A DNA stretch of 64,000 nt from Agapanthus africanus (GCA_030015575.1 CM057337.1:292354044-292418043), one strand, 5' to 3'. Counted from the stretch's first letter, positions 23,829 through 35,828 are shown. The notes: generated by a model from the sequence alone, not told the origin. A program made the numbers and translations.

Positions 23829-23866
<38 letters not shown>
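23829..23866. repeat. TA microsatellite
   Basis: About 18 TA units inside SL1, near CGATACTATGG. Confidence 0.95.
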
Positions 23867-23869
<3 letters not shown>

Positions 23870-25952
23870 CGACTCAGATGTTAGGCGGTTTCCTTACCTT
23901 TCGTTTAGCCTGTTAGTTCAGCCATATAGTTTAGTGTAGTTGATAGACTAGATTCGATTCCGACTTATTTCAAAAACTAACGAATCGTGGGTATTTTAAA
24001 AGATAGGCCAAGGGATTCTACGGATATTTCAAAGGACGTATCTTTTCATAAAAACACCGTAGCCCTTATTTTCAAAACACCACGATTTGTGTTATTTCAA
24101 ATGGCACCACTGTATAACTTATATTATATTAAATGCAGATTAGTTATCATTGTGTTTATCATTCATCTCCCGCACATTATTGCTGTTCGCTTCGCATCGC
24201 ATGCTTATATTGTGATTTCATATACCATTATTGATATCATACTGTCAGGACACCAGCACCATTACCGATGATGCGTATGTTCCACGTACACTTACTTGCC
24301 GGCTTACACACATCATCATTGGTAATTGTCATGTCACGTACACTTTAGAGAATACTATTTCATTAACATAACTTGTTAGCTGATAGTTTAGACATGATAT
24401 TAGTGTACTTGCCTTATATGCCAGTTTAGAAATTGCAGTTATTACTTACTACTTCATGCATATTATTATTCACTGTAATGCAGTATTATGGAGTTTTATG
24501 CCTATATTCACTGTTTACGTGCTATTGATGATTGGATTTCGGATTTTCATGAGATTTCCTGGATTTGGGAGAAAACCGCAAGAATATATATAAACTTCTT
24601 TTTTCTTTCTTTTTAAAATGAAAAGTGCGGTTTTATCATGATGTATGAGTCGTCTACCATGATGTTTTCTCGGTTATGAGATGGATTTCGAGACCCGATT
24701 CGAGGAGTTGGATTAACCGTCTGCGGGTACATGGTGGACCTGGTAAAGTACCCCGGGGCAAGAAGATCGAGTAGTAGACGATGAGCCCGGCAGGGGAAGA
24801 CTGCCTACCGGTGATTTTATCTGACATGTCGGATATCCGGAGAATACCATCGTGGTCCTGTGATTGATGTTAAGGGCCGATCCGGACTAACGGCGCCCTA
24901 GATAGTGAGATTTGAGATACTGGGATTTGAGATATTGAGGTATTGAGATTTGATGATACAGGCCAGTCTGGGTAGCCGGAGCCTGAGATATTGAGATATT
25001 GGGATTTATGTTTTGTGTCGATGCTAGACACTGTTTATGTTGATTTCCTTGATGATATCTCGTTTTAAATATACAGAAATCTCACTAAGTTATGAAAGCA
25101 ATTTCTTCATTTAGTTGTATTTTGTTTTCATGCATTCATACCTCATTCATATGACATGTTGCTACCTGAGGCACTGACAGGAGCACATGGGATTACACTT
25201 ATGTATAGATGTTTACCCTTGCCATTTTTACATGTTTCAGACTTTATCATTTGAGGATTATATATTGATCGTATGTCCAAGGATTGCGTCATACATGCGT
25301 TTTCTACTCGTAGATGTTTTCTACTCACGAGTTAGCAACTCACCCCCGTTGTGCCACAGTTCCTTGCAGGTTTTGCCGTACAGGTTCTTTGCGGCTTTGC
25401 TGGCACACTTTTCCTTTCGGGTGATTGCTTTGGCAGGTGGGTTCTTTGCATCAGGACCACCATTGTTTATTATTATTTCTGTTGTATCTAGAAACTCCAT
25501 CAACCAGATTGTATATTTGAGAGAGATAGAAATTCAAACCTGTTATTCTTTCGACCTTAGAGTCGCGCGTTGTATTATTATGTTTTTCATGTTGTTTTGA
25601 GTTTCTTTTGAGTTTTGATCCTCGCCCTTGGCGTTGTATATTATATTGCTTGCGTGGTTGTGATCGTCGATTGACGAAGAGCTTGCTCCCGCTTGGGGAT
25701 GTCTTTTTATTGATTTCGTATACTATTCATGTTGTATCCCGTTTGGGGGACAGTATTTACAAAGGAGACTCTGCCGAAATTTTTAGAAAATACTTGAGAT
25801 TTTAAAATACATACTTCGGCCTATGTTGATTAAAACTACTTGCTTTGCTTTGGTTTTTGATTTTCTGGGTTTTGGCTTACTTAGATTACGTACGTCTCGA
25901 GACGTTCGTAATTTAAGTGCCGGTCATGTTCCGTACTGTTCGGGTCGTGACA

Positions 25953-25957
25953 ATTAC
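25953..25957. other. Target-site duplication of SL1, right copy (ATTAC)
   Basis: Exact match to 21132-21136. The Cop3 leader resumes here as ATTACTCTCGGG, matching the Cop4 leader near 32148. Confidence 0.9.
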
Positions 25958-26235
25958 TCTCGGGAGATTTTCTCACTTAATAATCAATGCTATAACCCAA
26001 GTAGGTGTTTAGAAACGTGTTAGTGGGGCTACGCCTCTAGGTAAAAGAGGTTATATAATTAAGGAACTTCGCGAAAGCGTTGGAAAACCACCCTCGAAGT
26101 ACAAACACTGGCCTGGCTGAAAGGTTAAGCAAGTATTGTGACGTGTGATTAATCCGTACTAATTCTTCTTTTAGGGTTTGAAGAAGGATTTGAGGAAACA
26201 GTGGGAGCCATCCTGTTTAGATGAACTAATAAACC
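25958..26235 (+). other. Cop3 leader, 3' part up to gag
   Basis: It resumes with CTCGGGAGATTTTCTCAC, then sequence not seen in the other copies (about 25990-26150), and rejoins the family pattern at TAATTCTTCTTTTAGGGTTTG and CAGTGGGAGCCATC before the gag ATG at 26236. Confidence 0.6.
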
Positions 26236-27090
26236 ATGACAGGACTAAAACTATTATTTGAAAAAAATACACTGACCGGGCCAAACTATAATGATTGGCT
26301 AAGGAACGTCAACATTGCACTGACTTATTACAAAGTTTCATATGTTACCACCGATGTTCCTCTCCCTATCCCAGGACCAGATTCCTCAGTTGCGGACAAG
26401 GAAGTTCGCAAAAGTTGGGATCTAGACTGTGAGAGAGCTAAGTGTATCGTGCTGGTGTCCATGAACAATGAACTCTAGAAATAGCACGAGAGCATGGATA
26501 TTATATCCATCTTTCTCCATTGCAAGGTACGGTATGGAGAGCACTCCCGTTTCGCAAGGTACGAGACCTCAAGGAAACTATTCCAGATGAGCTTAGCCCC
26601 AGGATCACTTGTAGGAGAGCACGTCCTGAAAATGATCAGCCTTATTGAAGAACTCGCAAACCTGGGATGTGTGAAGAGAATGAGTTGTACATTGACTTGA
26701 TATTGCAGTCCCTTCCCCATACCTTCTCTCAGTTCGTACTGAACTTCAACATGCACGAAATGGAAGCCGATCTTCCAAAGCTCCTCAACATAATGAGAGT
26801 AACAGAGACCTCCGTGAAAAAGGAGAAGACCCCTGTTTTGTATGATGGCCAATCATCATCTTCTAAATCTAAAGCGAAAGCTAAAGGGAAGAAGAAGAGG
26901 AAAGCCACCAAACCGAAAGGCGGGGTCAAGAAGGTGCAGGGAACGAACAAGGCAGGAAGGGTGAAGGCGGATAAGAACGAATGCTACTATTGTCACAAGC
27001 AAGGACACTGGAAGAATGATTGCATGGATTACAAAGCCAAGGACACGAAGCAAGCTGCTGCTTCTGCTTCATGTGTGTTTGTAATCGAAA
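26236..27090 (+). pseudogene. Cop3 gag remnant with zinc knuckle
   Basis: The ATG at 26236 opens a frame whose start (FEKNTLTGPNYNDWLRNV) matches Angela-type copia gag, the capsid and nucleocapsid precursor that packages element RNA in cytoplasmic particles. Two in-frame stops fall at 26476-26484. A frameshift near 26670-26695 moves reading into a second frame, which continues with LYIDLILQSLP and a basic linker, then the CCHC knuckle CYYCHKQGHWKNDC (26982-27023), which binds RNA. The start is chosen because it follows the family leader end and aligns with gag N-termini. Interrupted in at least three places, it is non-functional as read. Confidence 0.8.
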
Positions 27091-27458
27091 ATTGTCTTTT
27101 AGTAAACTCTACATCATGGGTACTTGATACCAGTTCTGGTTCTTACATCTGTAATTCTTTACAGGCTCTGAAAAACCGTAGAGCACCGAAGACAGGTGAT
27201 ATGACTCTCCGGATGGGCAATGGAATGCACGTAGATGCTGTTGCAATAGGGGATTATCACCTGGGGTTGACTAGTGGGCACATTTTGGTGTTGTACAGCT
27301 GTTTTTGTATTCCCAGTATGCTGTGTAATATTATATCAGTATCTTTGTTATCTAATGAAGGATATAATTTTGCACTTGAAAGAAATGTCATGGACATTTT
27401 TCCTAAATCAAGAAATGATTGGGTTTGGCACACTGGAAAATGGCATATACATACTTAA
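27091..27458 (+). pseudogene. Cop3 aspartic protease remnant
   Basis: It continues the second gag frame. The segment WVLDTSSGSYICNS (27115-27156) is the copia protease active site. Families normally read DTG or DSG after WLLD; here the glycine is replaced (DTSSGS), so activity is doubtful. A later LRMGNG and an LLSNEGY-like block are typical of the protease C-terminal part. The frame closes at 27458, and the integrase pattern appears in a different frame, so a frameshift lies near 27420-27455. In an intact element this enzyme cleaves the polyprotein within the particle. Confidence 0.75.
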
Positions 27459-27976
27459 TCAACCTCAAGTTTTCAATATTCAAAACACGCTTAAAAAGAA
27501 GGCTCCAGATTCAAACCAAGCCTTCCTATGGCATTGTAGACTTGGTCATATAAATGAAACAAGGTTGACTAAGTTACATAAAGATGGATATTTAGATCCG
27601 TTTGAATATTCATCGTATGCAACTTGTCAATCATGTATCAAAGGAAAGATGACCAAATCTCCGTTCACCGGACACGGAGAAAGAGCCACGGAACTCTTGG
27701 GACTTGTACACAGTGATGTATGTGGTCCAATGTCTACACATGCACGAAGCGGTCACTCCTACTTCATCACTTTTACTGATGATTTCTCTAGGTATGGACA
27801 TGTGTTTTTAATGAAGCATAAATCCGAGGCTTTTGAGAAGTTTAAGGAGTATAAAAATGAAGTAGAGGAACAGACTGGTAAAAGCATCAAGACACTTCGA
27901 TCTGATCGAGATGGAGAATACTTAAGTACCAGTTTCCTTGAATGCTTAAAAGAGAATGGAATTCTCTCTCTGCTTT
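27425..27976 (+). pseudogene. Cop3 integrase remnant, cut by Cop4
   Basis: A frame from about 27425 contains NGIYILNQP, then the zinc-binding HHCC region (CRLGHINETRLTKLH, then CQSCIKGKMTKSPF), then the catalytic core: HSDVCGPM with the first Asp (about 27715), DDFSRYGH, and SDRDGEYLS with the second Asp (about 27902). The copia family usually has SDRGGEY there. The frame runs up to KENGILS and is then cut at 27976 by the Cop4 LTR, so the catalytic Glu is missing. In an intact element this enzyme inserts the cDNA into the chromosome. Homology is clear despite the truncation. Confidence 0.85.
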
Positions 27977-30005
27977 TGTTGGCTATAGTGCCCTCAAGGC
28001 AATTATCATAGTCGCGGACTTATGACTATGATGATTGAGTGAGGACCTATACCGATAAAACAGTCTTACTCAAGATGATTTTATGCTGTCTGGTTTGTCT
28101 TTATCATCATGTTGATAAAGTCCATAGGATTCTTTCTTGACTGCCAGCATTATGATGGCGATCATATATGTGCGAGCCGGGGTCTATAAGCACATCCTTA
28201 AATGTCCCTAGTCGTAGGAGTATTGAGATCGGGCATCGATACTCCAGTACAGACTAGTGTATACCGATCGAGACCCCGACGAGGGGCGGTGGCCAGGTCT
28301 CACAAGCCATTGGTGTTAGTTTGTTAACCTAAGATAGTATACAGGTGCTCATTGGGTTATGAGTACACTCGACGGACTCGCCGGGAACCTGCTAGTTGGT
28401 ATTATACCTATTGTCAGATAGCAGTTCCCAGGTGACATTGTACAGGTTAGTCTGTCGACCTAAGATCGTCATTTATCTCATGTGAGTTCCCACTGTGCTT
28501 TGATTACTTCCCTACCACGGCTCAAAGGAGTCGTGCAAACATGTTTTAGTTGGGTACAGTCCCGAGCTACATGGAGGCAGTGATCGGATCGTCGGGGATT
28601 CGTCTCTCCCGGTATTGGGGGTTGATGTCGCATTGTGTACGGGTGGCCATCACCATAAATCCATGGCCATGGTAGATGAAGATTACCGATCTAGGATCGA
28701 TAGTTTCTCAGGAGGTGATGTGTATCATGCCGACACTAAATATCGCGTTGTTAGGGGTCTGACTTTATCCACCCTCCTAGACTCGATATGCGATACTCTT
28801 AGACGAAAAGACCAGACTGTACGGTTATTGTCACTGTCAGGCTTAGTAGGGGTTCAGGATGAGTTTGCTCGTCGGCCTCCCTTTCGCTCAATACGTGGGT
28901 AGCCGTTACGTACAGCTAGTGCCGCTGACGTGCTTGTGGTTAAACCCACTGCCAGCGTATTGACGAGACTTTAGAGTCCCACACAGAGAGTTTTCACTGT
29001 TCAGACGATATGGTGTACATGTCGTATGTTGCTACATACGGGTGTCTGATTAAATATATGCACTTGCTGCACAGACTTTAACCGGACGGTTGATAATACT
29101 AGCGGCTTATGATTAAGCCGGATTATTAAATCGGGTTTTTGATTTAATAATTTACATATGTATTTATATATATGCATTCTAGTATTATTGTTCACTTCGT
29201 TTTCTCTCTCGGCTATTCGTATTTTGGTACGAATACGCGTATATGTATTTCGATACATGTACCGGGAAGTATTCCGTATTTTATATGGAATAGCTTCTAG
29301 AAGATTTGCCACCTCATTATTGATTTTCCTTTTTAGGAAATTCATTTGCTTTATAATGAGGTGGAGGGTGTGAGGTGGTATGGACAATGACATGGCATGT
29401 AGCAAAGTATAAGTTTAAAGTATGGTTGTGATTTATTTACATTGTTTAATGGTAAAAAGAAAATGAATTTTTTGTGGGCATGAAAGGGAGGCCGCCACTA
29501 CCAAGGTGGGGGTCATTTTTCATTTGATTGATTACACATTTGCATTACTCTCCACTCTCATTCTCACAAAATATACTTAGCCATTTTTTTTCATGCCAAG
29601 ATTTCTTCACCACCTCCATTCTTCTTCTATGGTTGCTCTCATGAGCAAATGAGTATGAGAGAAAATATAGTGATACACTACTACACCTCGACTCTCCATC
29701 ATTAGCAACTTTGGAGCGTCGGTTGCCTCGTTCGTCGAGCTGGAGCTTGCGCCGTTTCCCTCTGGTGGATCATCGGAGATGGAGGAAGACCGGCAACCAA
29801 ACATCATCAAAGGATCACGAGGAGCTTGGAATGAAGACCGAAGGACTCGGATCAACTCGGTATAACAATTCTAACCTCCTCTTAGTTTGCTAGTTTTGGG
29901 TTTAAGGTAGATCCGGGATTCGGGTAGCGGTAGCGCTGGTTTGATAAATTTTTGTTCCGCATTTTGGCCGCGTTTCGACGGCCGGGGCGCTACCGGGACC
30001 CTTCA
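27977..30005 (+). repeat. 5' LTR of Cop4
   Basis: 2029 bp, from TGTTGGCTATAGTGCCC to ...CCCTTCA. It contains inverted repeats CGGCTTA/TAAGCCG (about 29104-29122) and TATTCGTA/TACGAATA (29214-29235). It is an older, diverged relative of the minus-strand LTRs. Confidence 0.85.
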
Positions 30006-30018
30006 TGATATCAGAGCC
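30006..30018 (+). promoter_or_regulatory. tRNA-iMet primer-binding site of Cop4 (one base changed)
   Basis: Reads TGATATCAGAGCC where the other copies have TGGTATCAGAGCC, directly after the LTR end. Confidence 0.85.
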
Positions 30019-32255
30019 ACCCTTTAAACCCCTTACTAGCTTGTTTAAATGTGCTTAAAAGATCGATCGACGGAATTTACCAAAATCACGTTTTCATTTT
30101 TCTGTTTGCTGTCGATTTTCAAAAGTGGTCAAAAAATTATTTCAGGCATCTTAAAAATCCATGCAGGCGATTTTAAGGGTACTGGAAAATTTTGAGCTCC
30201 TGATGCCTCCAAAGCGCCGCGGAACCGCCGCACTTACCCCTTTTTGGCGGCTGTTCCGCGGCCATCTAGTGGCAACGGGCTTCAAAATTTCTCCTGTAGC
30301 CCCTTGACATAGAAATGTGATTTTTATGATATTCTGTTTTGGCCCAGGTTTCAGTGAATTGTTTTTTTGCTATTGGGGCCAATTTGGAACTTAGTCGATC
30401 GATATTTTAAGCGTGCGTTTGACAGTACATACATTATATTCTGCGACCGTGAATGCCATTTGATCGGTAAACTCGTCTAATTGCTATATGTCTTTTAGAC
30501 GGGTATGCGAACGTAACATTCACGTTGATGTTCTGTGTTGTGCCGTGATGTTGGTTGGATTGTCGTGGTGGATAGCTGTGGTTCAATATTAGTACAGTTT
30601 AATCTCATTTGTACATTTGATATTGCGGGGCGAGCATCCGGCATGTGGACTTCCGTCACTGCCAGTTTGTATATTATTCTTTTGGGGCACGACCGGGTTG
30701 AGGTCGATGTCACCCTTGTATATTATTTTATTTTCTGTACTAAGATTACCCCGCGGTGGAGTGCACGAATAGCCGGGTTCTAGAGGGCAACTGGTCCGCA
30801 TCTCATGTCATTGGGACGGAGGGGACCTTACTCTAGAATTGGCGGGCTATTCGCCGCACTCGTAGGGGGTATAGGTATGACCCACGGAGGGGGTGCTCAA
30901 GTTACCGGATTCCGAGAAGTGTCGGGTGGCCCATTCACGTTGTTGAAGGGGCTGCCTCACTTCTGGTTTTGGCAGGTAACTTGCCGCGGTTGTAGGGGTC
31001 TAGGTTTCATTGTACATGCTATCTACACGACAGGGAACGTCGGGTCACACTTGCGGCTCAAGTGAAACCCGGGGCTCCAGATTATCCACCATTCTGTGTT
31101 GCTTCTGTGATGTTGCTTTATATCATGCCTGGAATAAATGTTATATATATATTTATATATACTAGTAGATGTTGTATATGTTTTGCACCCGCGCTAGCCC
31201 AGTCCCCGCTCTGTCGTTAGTTAAGTAACCTAACGGGTGATGACGAGACCCAGCGGCGAATGTGGATGGCATATACGTACATTTTATTTTCGTTCTTTTC
31301 CGGTGTGATTTATTGATGGGACTGCATAGATTCTTATCAATGCAAAGATAAAACAAACCTATATATATATGATTTTGCTGGAACTAAGTTTTTAAAAAAC
31401 TGACATTACAGATGTTCTCTTTTGCTTTGCATTGTGGTATTCATTTTGGAATATCCTGCACCTCATTCGACGAGGCAATGGCCGAGATCCCTTAATCGAG
31501 AGTGACCCCTTGGGTAAAAGTTTGCGTCAACGTAATAACTTTACTATAGTCGTTTCCTTTTGCTTTGCATCGTGGTATTCAGTTTGGGATATCCTGCACC
31601 CCATTCGACGGGGAAAGAGCCGAGATCCCTTCACCGGGAGTGACCTCTTTAGCAAAAGTTTTCACCACTATATATTTGTAAAACCACTTGGATTCCTTCA
31701 ACGATATCAAGTTCATTACGTTAAAGCTTTTTCGCCAAAAACCAGCCGTAGCCCTCCGTCATTTCGGATAAATAGTGCATAGTATTCGTGCGGTGTTTGT
31801 TGGCCAAAGTCAAGGCATCGTGTGCGGTAGCTGTATATTGCTTGTCCGTTGCATGGATATGCATAGGTTTAGGACAATCGTACCACTTTGTTGGCCAAAG
31901 TCAAGGGTGTGTGCGGGTGGGTCTAAATCAATCAGGATAATGACGGGTAGAACTTGACTTGCGGGTTATGATTTATTGGCCAAAGTCATGGTCATAAACC
32001 GCTTGGGGTAAAAATCATATCGGGAGTTTCAAACATACAGGAAACTTGCCAGGCTTGCGCATACCTTCTGGAGTGTGATGACATGAGTGGCTTCCATCAA
32101 GTTATCATGCAATGATAGTTGGATCCCGATTCCCACTGATGAGTAGGATTACTCTTCGGGTGATTCCGACTAATTCTCCTTTTGGGTTTGGAGGAGAATT
32201 CGAGGATACAGTGGGAGCCATCAAGATTAGATAAAATGATTAACCATTCTGATCT
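30019..32255 (+). other. 5' leader of Cop4
   Basis: GC-rich inverted pair (30215-30231 and 30246-30262); hairpin TCGTCTAA/TTAGACGG around the GCTATA loop (30473-30502); GC-rich repeat modules near 30830-31010; conserved core (31186-31269); the 130-bp module twice (31421-31680); and TTGGCCAAAGTCAAGG near 31800, 31891 and, with one change, 31976. The 116-codon frame at 31432-31782 is only the two tandem modules read through. Confidence 0.75.
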
Positions 32256-32379
32256 AGGTTAGAGTGCACGCTGAGTGTTTCTTCTCTCTCCTTCTCTGGC
32301 TGCGACTATGACCCGACCTTTGACTAAAACTCATGAAACCAAGTTGACTGAACTTTCTTAAAACACATTGGATTTTGGA

Positions 32380-33130
32380 ATGTCACGGTGTCGCATACAT
32401 CATTGCCACTTCTATATCACCTTTGCATTTCTCCGAACACCCCGTATCACTACGAACATCCACTTCCATTGGATAAATCCATCGTATGGTTATATACGAA
32501 CTCGAAGGATCTGATTCGAGGATGGATTCTGGTTCTGGAGAGATTGAATATGATTATTCGGTTGTCTTTTCTCTTTACCTTCTCTCAGGTTGTGAGGGCT
32601 CCTAGGATTAGGAGAGGGTATACCTATTGAGCTTATTGGATAGTCTTCCTCCAAACCATAGGCAGGTGCCAAACGGTAGGGAAGGAAGAAAATCAACAAG
32701 CTTAACTGTGGTGTACAGAAGGTAATAAGTATAGACATATAAAGGGATTAGAATAATGGTAAAGAAAATTGCGATCACCATCATTCACGACAAAGACCAT
32801 GTATACCCCTGCCACTCCCACATCGACTTTGCATTTCTCTAGGACACTCCGTATCACTACGGATATCCACTTCCATTGGATAAATCCATCGTATAGTTAC
32901 ATACGAACTCGAAGGAACTTTTTCGAGGATGGATTCTGGTTCAGGAGAAAAGGAATAGGATTATTCAGATGTATTTTCTCTTTACCTTCTCTCAGGTTGC
33001 GAGGGCTCCTAGGATTAGGAGAGTACACCTATTACGCTTATTGGATAGTCATCTTCCAAACCTTAGGCTGGTGCCGAAGGGTAGGGAATGAAGAAAACCA
33101 ATTAGCGTAAAGGAGGTGTACAGAAAGTAA
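32380..33130 (+). repeat. Duplicated cassette in Cop4
   Basis: Two units (about 32395-32740 and 32795-33130) in the same place as in the minus-strand copies. Frames of 80 and 113 codons cover them, with shared words (CISP..TPYHYEHPLPLDKSIV against a shifted-frame equivalent). No family is recognised. Confidence 0.7.
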
Positions 33131-33984
33131 TAAGTAAAGACATATTAAAGGGATTGTAGTGAGGGCAGGTAAGTATATGGTTACTGTCATGATTCAGGAT
33201 AATAGAAGAGGCGTTACTAGGAATACCAGTTAACCCCTTTTTGAAACATTTTCATGTTTCAGTTTCACTGTGCGATGTTAATTGAAAACTGTTTTCCCAA
33301 TTGGAATCTAACTCCAGGGTATGTATTTACCAGATCAGTTTCTCACATCTGCATGTTATTACAGATGGTGAGTGGGAGTAAGATATTGGGAATTGGGTGA
33401 TTAGATCATCATTATATCGGAATTCGTTGTAATTGGTGATATTTGAGGAAATCATCTGGATTTTGCCGGATGACAAATATTTGGTTTTGAATATCCGTTG
33501 TTATGCACCAATTTCAAACTGGTATATCTGTTCATTTATTTTATAAAGTAAGATATAACTTTTTGATATTGTGTCTATGACACTTACCTATATCAGTTGG
33601 TGATTAGGTAAGGTGCATTCAACAGCGGTGTAACTCTTCTTAACCAAAGTACAGATTTTCAACCTACGACGCACAGAGTTTGAGTTATTGGACTCAGGGG
33701 ACTTATACAAAGTACTGTGTGTTGTCCAGTGTCCGTTAGGACAATGGGGTTGGTACTCATACTATATTCTGTTTACTTGTGACTTCTCCAGTTCTGGACA
33801 AGTATATCGTTGAAATGCAAAGTCCAGATATTGAGAAGTTATAGGTATAAAAATAAAGTAGAGAACCATTTGTTGGAAGTATCTTCGATGAAGTCGAAGA
33901 TATAGATACTTGTGTTTGGTATTCAGTTAATAGTAATGGTTTTGAGAACATGCTTCTCTTTCAGGTTACTCATATATGGATGCA
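33131..33984 (+). other. Cop4 internal spacer up to the Gyp1 insertion
   Basis: Collinear with 3960-4780 of Cop1 in reverse complement. No coding pattern. It ends with the target ATGCA (33980-33984), repeated at 53135-53139. Confidence 0.6.
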
Positions 33985-34674
33985 TGATCAGTCGAAAATA
34001 ATGTATTTTTAACACGTCAATTTCCCTATATTTTGCATTCATCTAGAGGTGTTCGGTTTGCATATTTCACATATTAGCAAAACAATAGTAAAATACCGAA
34101 TTACATGTGTTATACTCTAAAACCGGCACTTTTAGGGAAATTGATTGTTTATCATGGCATCGCATTATTCTTGTGTAGTGCAACACTTGTTTCGAAGTTT
34201 GTGCAGGAAATTTCAGGAACTGAACCAAAATTTGTCAAATTGCTGATAAAAAAATACGCCAACTCAAAGATCTTTGATCTGGCATTGATACAGAAGGAAT
34301 TGTAAAATTCAACATATCAGAACAATATCCAAAAGCTAGCAGAAAGCCACAGTGGAAAAGTGAAGCATTGATCCTCCTATTGGGGCAGGCTCGTGCCGCG
34401 GATCCGCGGCGGTCTTGCCACGTCAGCAAGAAAGATTTGCTCCAGTATTTTTCTATCTGTGTGTACACCTCAGCAAGCTATGTCAAAGTCTACAGAACTC
34501 TCGAAGCTTCTGCCAGATCAGCAAAGATCATTAAGCAAGCTAATCATGATTAAGCTCCTAACAAACTAGTTCTAGAAGCTCCCTCCAACTAACCACTTAA
34601 AGAAGCCTCTCTAGCTAACAAAATTTTGGAGGGAAATTCAAATTTTGAATCCTAGATCTAGGGTTTTGGAAGTC

Positions 34675-34684
34675 TATAAAAAGG
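34675..34684 (+). promoter_or_regulatory. TATA box in the Gyp1 5' LTR
   Basis: TATAAAAAGG, with transcription expected roughly 30 bp downstream. The same box is at 52002-52011 in the 3' LTR. Confidence 0.75.
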
Positions 34685-34974
34685 AGCCTAGATCTAGGGT
34701 TAATGGCTAATCAATATTTAGTTCTTCATCTCCCCCATTTCCATCTACAAGTTGAGTGACACATCTTGTAGCCCTAATTCTAAATCCAAGCCAAATTCAA
34801 GATCCCGAGTACCATTCAAGCGAGAAGCCTTCAACCTTTTAGGAGCGGAGCCGATCTTCAATCGAGCAAGAGATCCAAGCCGATCCGCGACTCAAGGCGA
34901 CGAGCGAAGCCAAATCGACGATCGATTTCTTCCTCTTGTAGTTCTTGAGCGATTGTAACGGAATTGTTGATATA

Positions 34975-34980
34975 AATAAA
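34975..34980 (+). terminator. Putative poly(A) signal in the Gyp1 LTR
   Basis: AATAAA about 300 bp after the TATA box, consistent with the end of the R region; the copy in the 3' LTR is at 52302-52307. Confidence 0.45.
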
Positions 34981-35748
34981 AGGTGAAATTCTTTAATCTT
35001 GCTTTCTTTACATTCTTGCATCATGATTAGATCTCAATTTGTGATTGCAGTTCTTGTTGTGATGTTTGAGTAAAACTCCGCTCGTAAAGGAGTCGAGACG
35101 ATTAATAGAATGATGATGTAACAAATCTTAAAACGATTCTTAAGTCCTACGAGTTTTGTAAACCCTATCAAATTGAAGAATTGACGACCTAGTTTCGTGG
35201 CGATGCTTTCTTGATTGTGATCGCTCGAAATTAGGGATCCACGATCGATTCTTGAATTTACTAGAGGCTAGAATGTGAATGATATCGACGAAGGAACAAG
35301 GGATAGATGATGAAACCCTAGTTTCACAAGAAATCCCTAATTCTCGTCGATCATCATCGATCTAGTATCAATTCATCGAAGTATAAGAATACGTAATCAC
35401 TAGATTTCATCACATCTATAGATCCGATCGATTCCTGCGAGCCTCACTTCGATTCTTGATATTTGGTTTGGAAATCATCACATCTCAATTCTTGATTTTA
35501 ATGTTTTCATAGATATAGATTTTTCTAATTCTTGAAATTCAATTTAAAAATCATGAATTGTTTGTTTTCTTTTCTTTAAAGTTTCGACTCATCTAATTCG
35601 AAACACGAACGATTACACTTTCTCTGTGGATGATCCGCACTTACTAACGCGCTAAATTCGACACCGTTATTGATTGACGTCAAAATATTTTTGGTTGTGA
35701 TTTCTTTACAATTTTCATACTACACAATCTGAAATCTTTACAATCAAA

Positions 35749-35766
35749 TGGCGCCGTTGCCGGGGA
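35749..35766 (+). other. Internal copy of the primer-binding site inside the Gyp1 LTR
   Basis: TGGCGCCGTTGCCGGGGA preceded by CAATCAAA, the same context as the real site 62 bp downstream. The 3' LTR carries the copy too (53075-53092, with TG changed to TA), so it was part of the LTR when the element inserted. Confidence 0.85.
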
Positions 35767-35810
35767 TCATTTGATTTACTTACACAATCGAGAAATTCGT
35801 TTCAATCAAA

Positions 35811-35828
35811 TGGCGCCGTTGCCGGGGA
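35811..35828 (+). promoter_or_regulatory. tRNA-Asp primer-binding site of Gyp1
   Basis: TGGCGCCGTTGCCGGGGA two bases after the LTR end. It complements the 3' end of plant tRNA-Asp, standard for Athila-type elements. Confidence 0.9.

Larger units (their letters stand above)
21137..25952 (+). repeat. SL1: 4.8-kb solo LTR, probably Ty3/gypsy
   Basis: A 4816-bp unit starting TGTAATG and ending GGGTCGTGACA between perfect ATTAC duplications. No second terminal repeat, primer-binding site or purine tract is found inside, so it is a solo LTR left by LTR-LTR recombination. It has a TATA box (21491-21499), a gene-like leader rich in CACA and CT, a long AT-rich stretch with TA repeats, and CAGGTGAGTA (about 23096). 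The reverse complement of a related unit occupies 61069-64000. The CGTGACA end is common in gypsy LTRs, but with no internal domain the lineage is uncertain. Short frames (for example 25187-25600 and 22763-23200) are not convincing genes. Confidence 0.8.
18196..27976 (+). mobile_element. Cop3: Angela-like copia element with gag-protease-integrase remnants (oldest in the nest)
   Basis: The plus-strand order is a 5' LTR fragment (18196-19407), primer-binding site (19409-19421), leader, gag with zinc knuckle, protease, and integrase cut off at 27976. This gag-protease-integrase order is copia. It is interrupted by Cop2/Cop1 in its 5' LTR, by solo LTR SL1 in its leader, and by Cop4 within integrase; reverse transcriptase, RNase H and the 3' LTR should lie beyond the right edge. 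It is the only copia copy here with recognisable gag and integrase, so it represents the coding relative of the non-autonomous family, though it too is broken. Confidence 0.75.
33985..35808 (+). repeat. 5' LTR of Gyp1
   Basis: 1824 bp, TGATCAGTCGAAAA to ...TTTCAATCA. It contains one GC-rich palindrome (34395-34412), a TATA box, an AATAAA signal, and near its 3' end an internal copy of the primer-binding site (35749-35766). Confidence 0.9.

Noticed and set aside
22799..23866. TA repeats as a satellite or replication origin
   Set aside because: Short microsatellites inside an LTR; no higher-order array.
25187..25600. 137-codon plus-strand frame in SL1
   Set aside because: Lies inside an LTR, with no recognisable domain; the SL2 counterpart is open on the same sense strand only in part and with many changes.
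31432..31782. 116-codon frame as a gene
   Set aside because: It is the two-copy 130-bp leader module read through; the equivalent region in other copies is not open.
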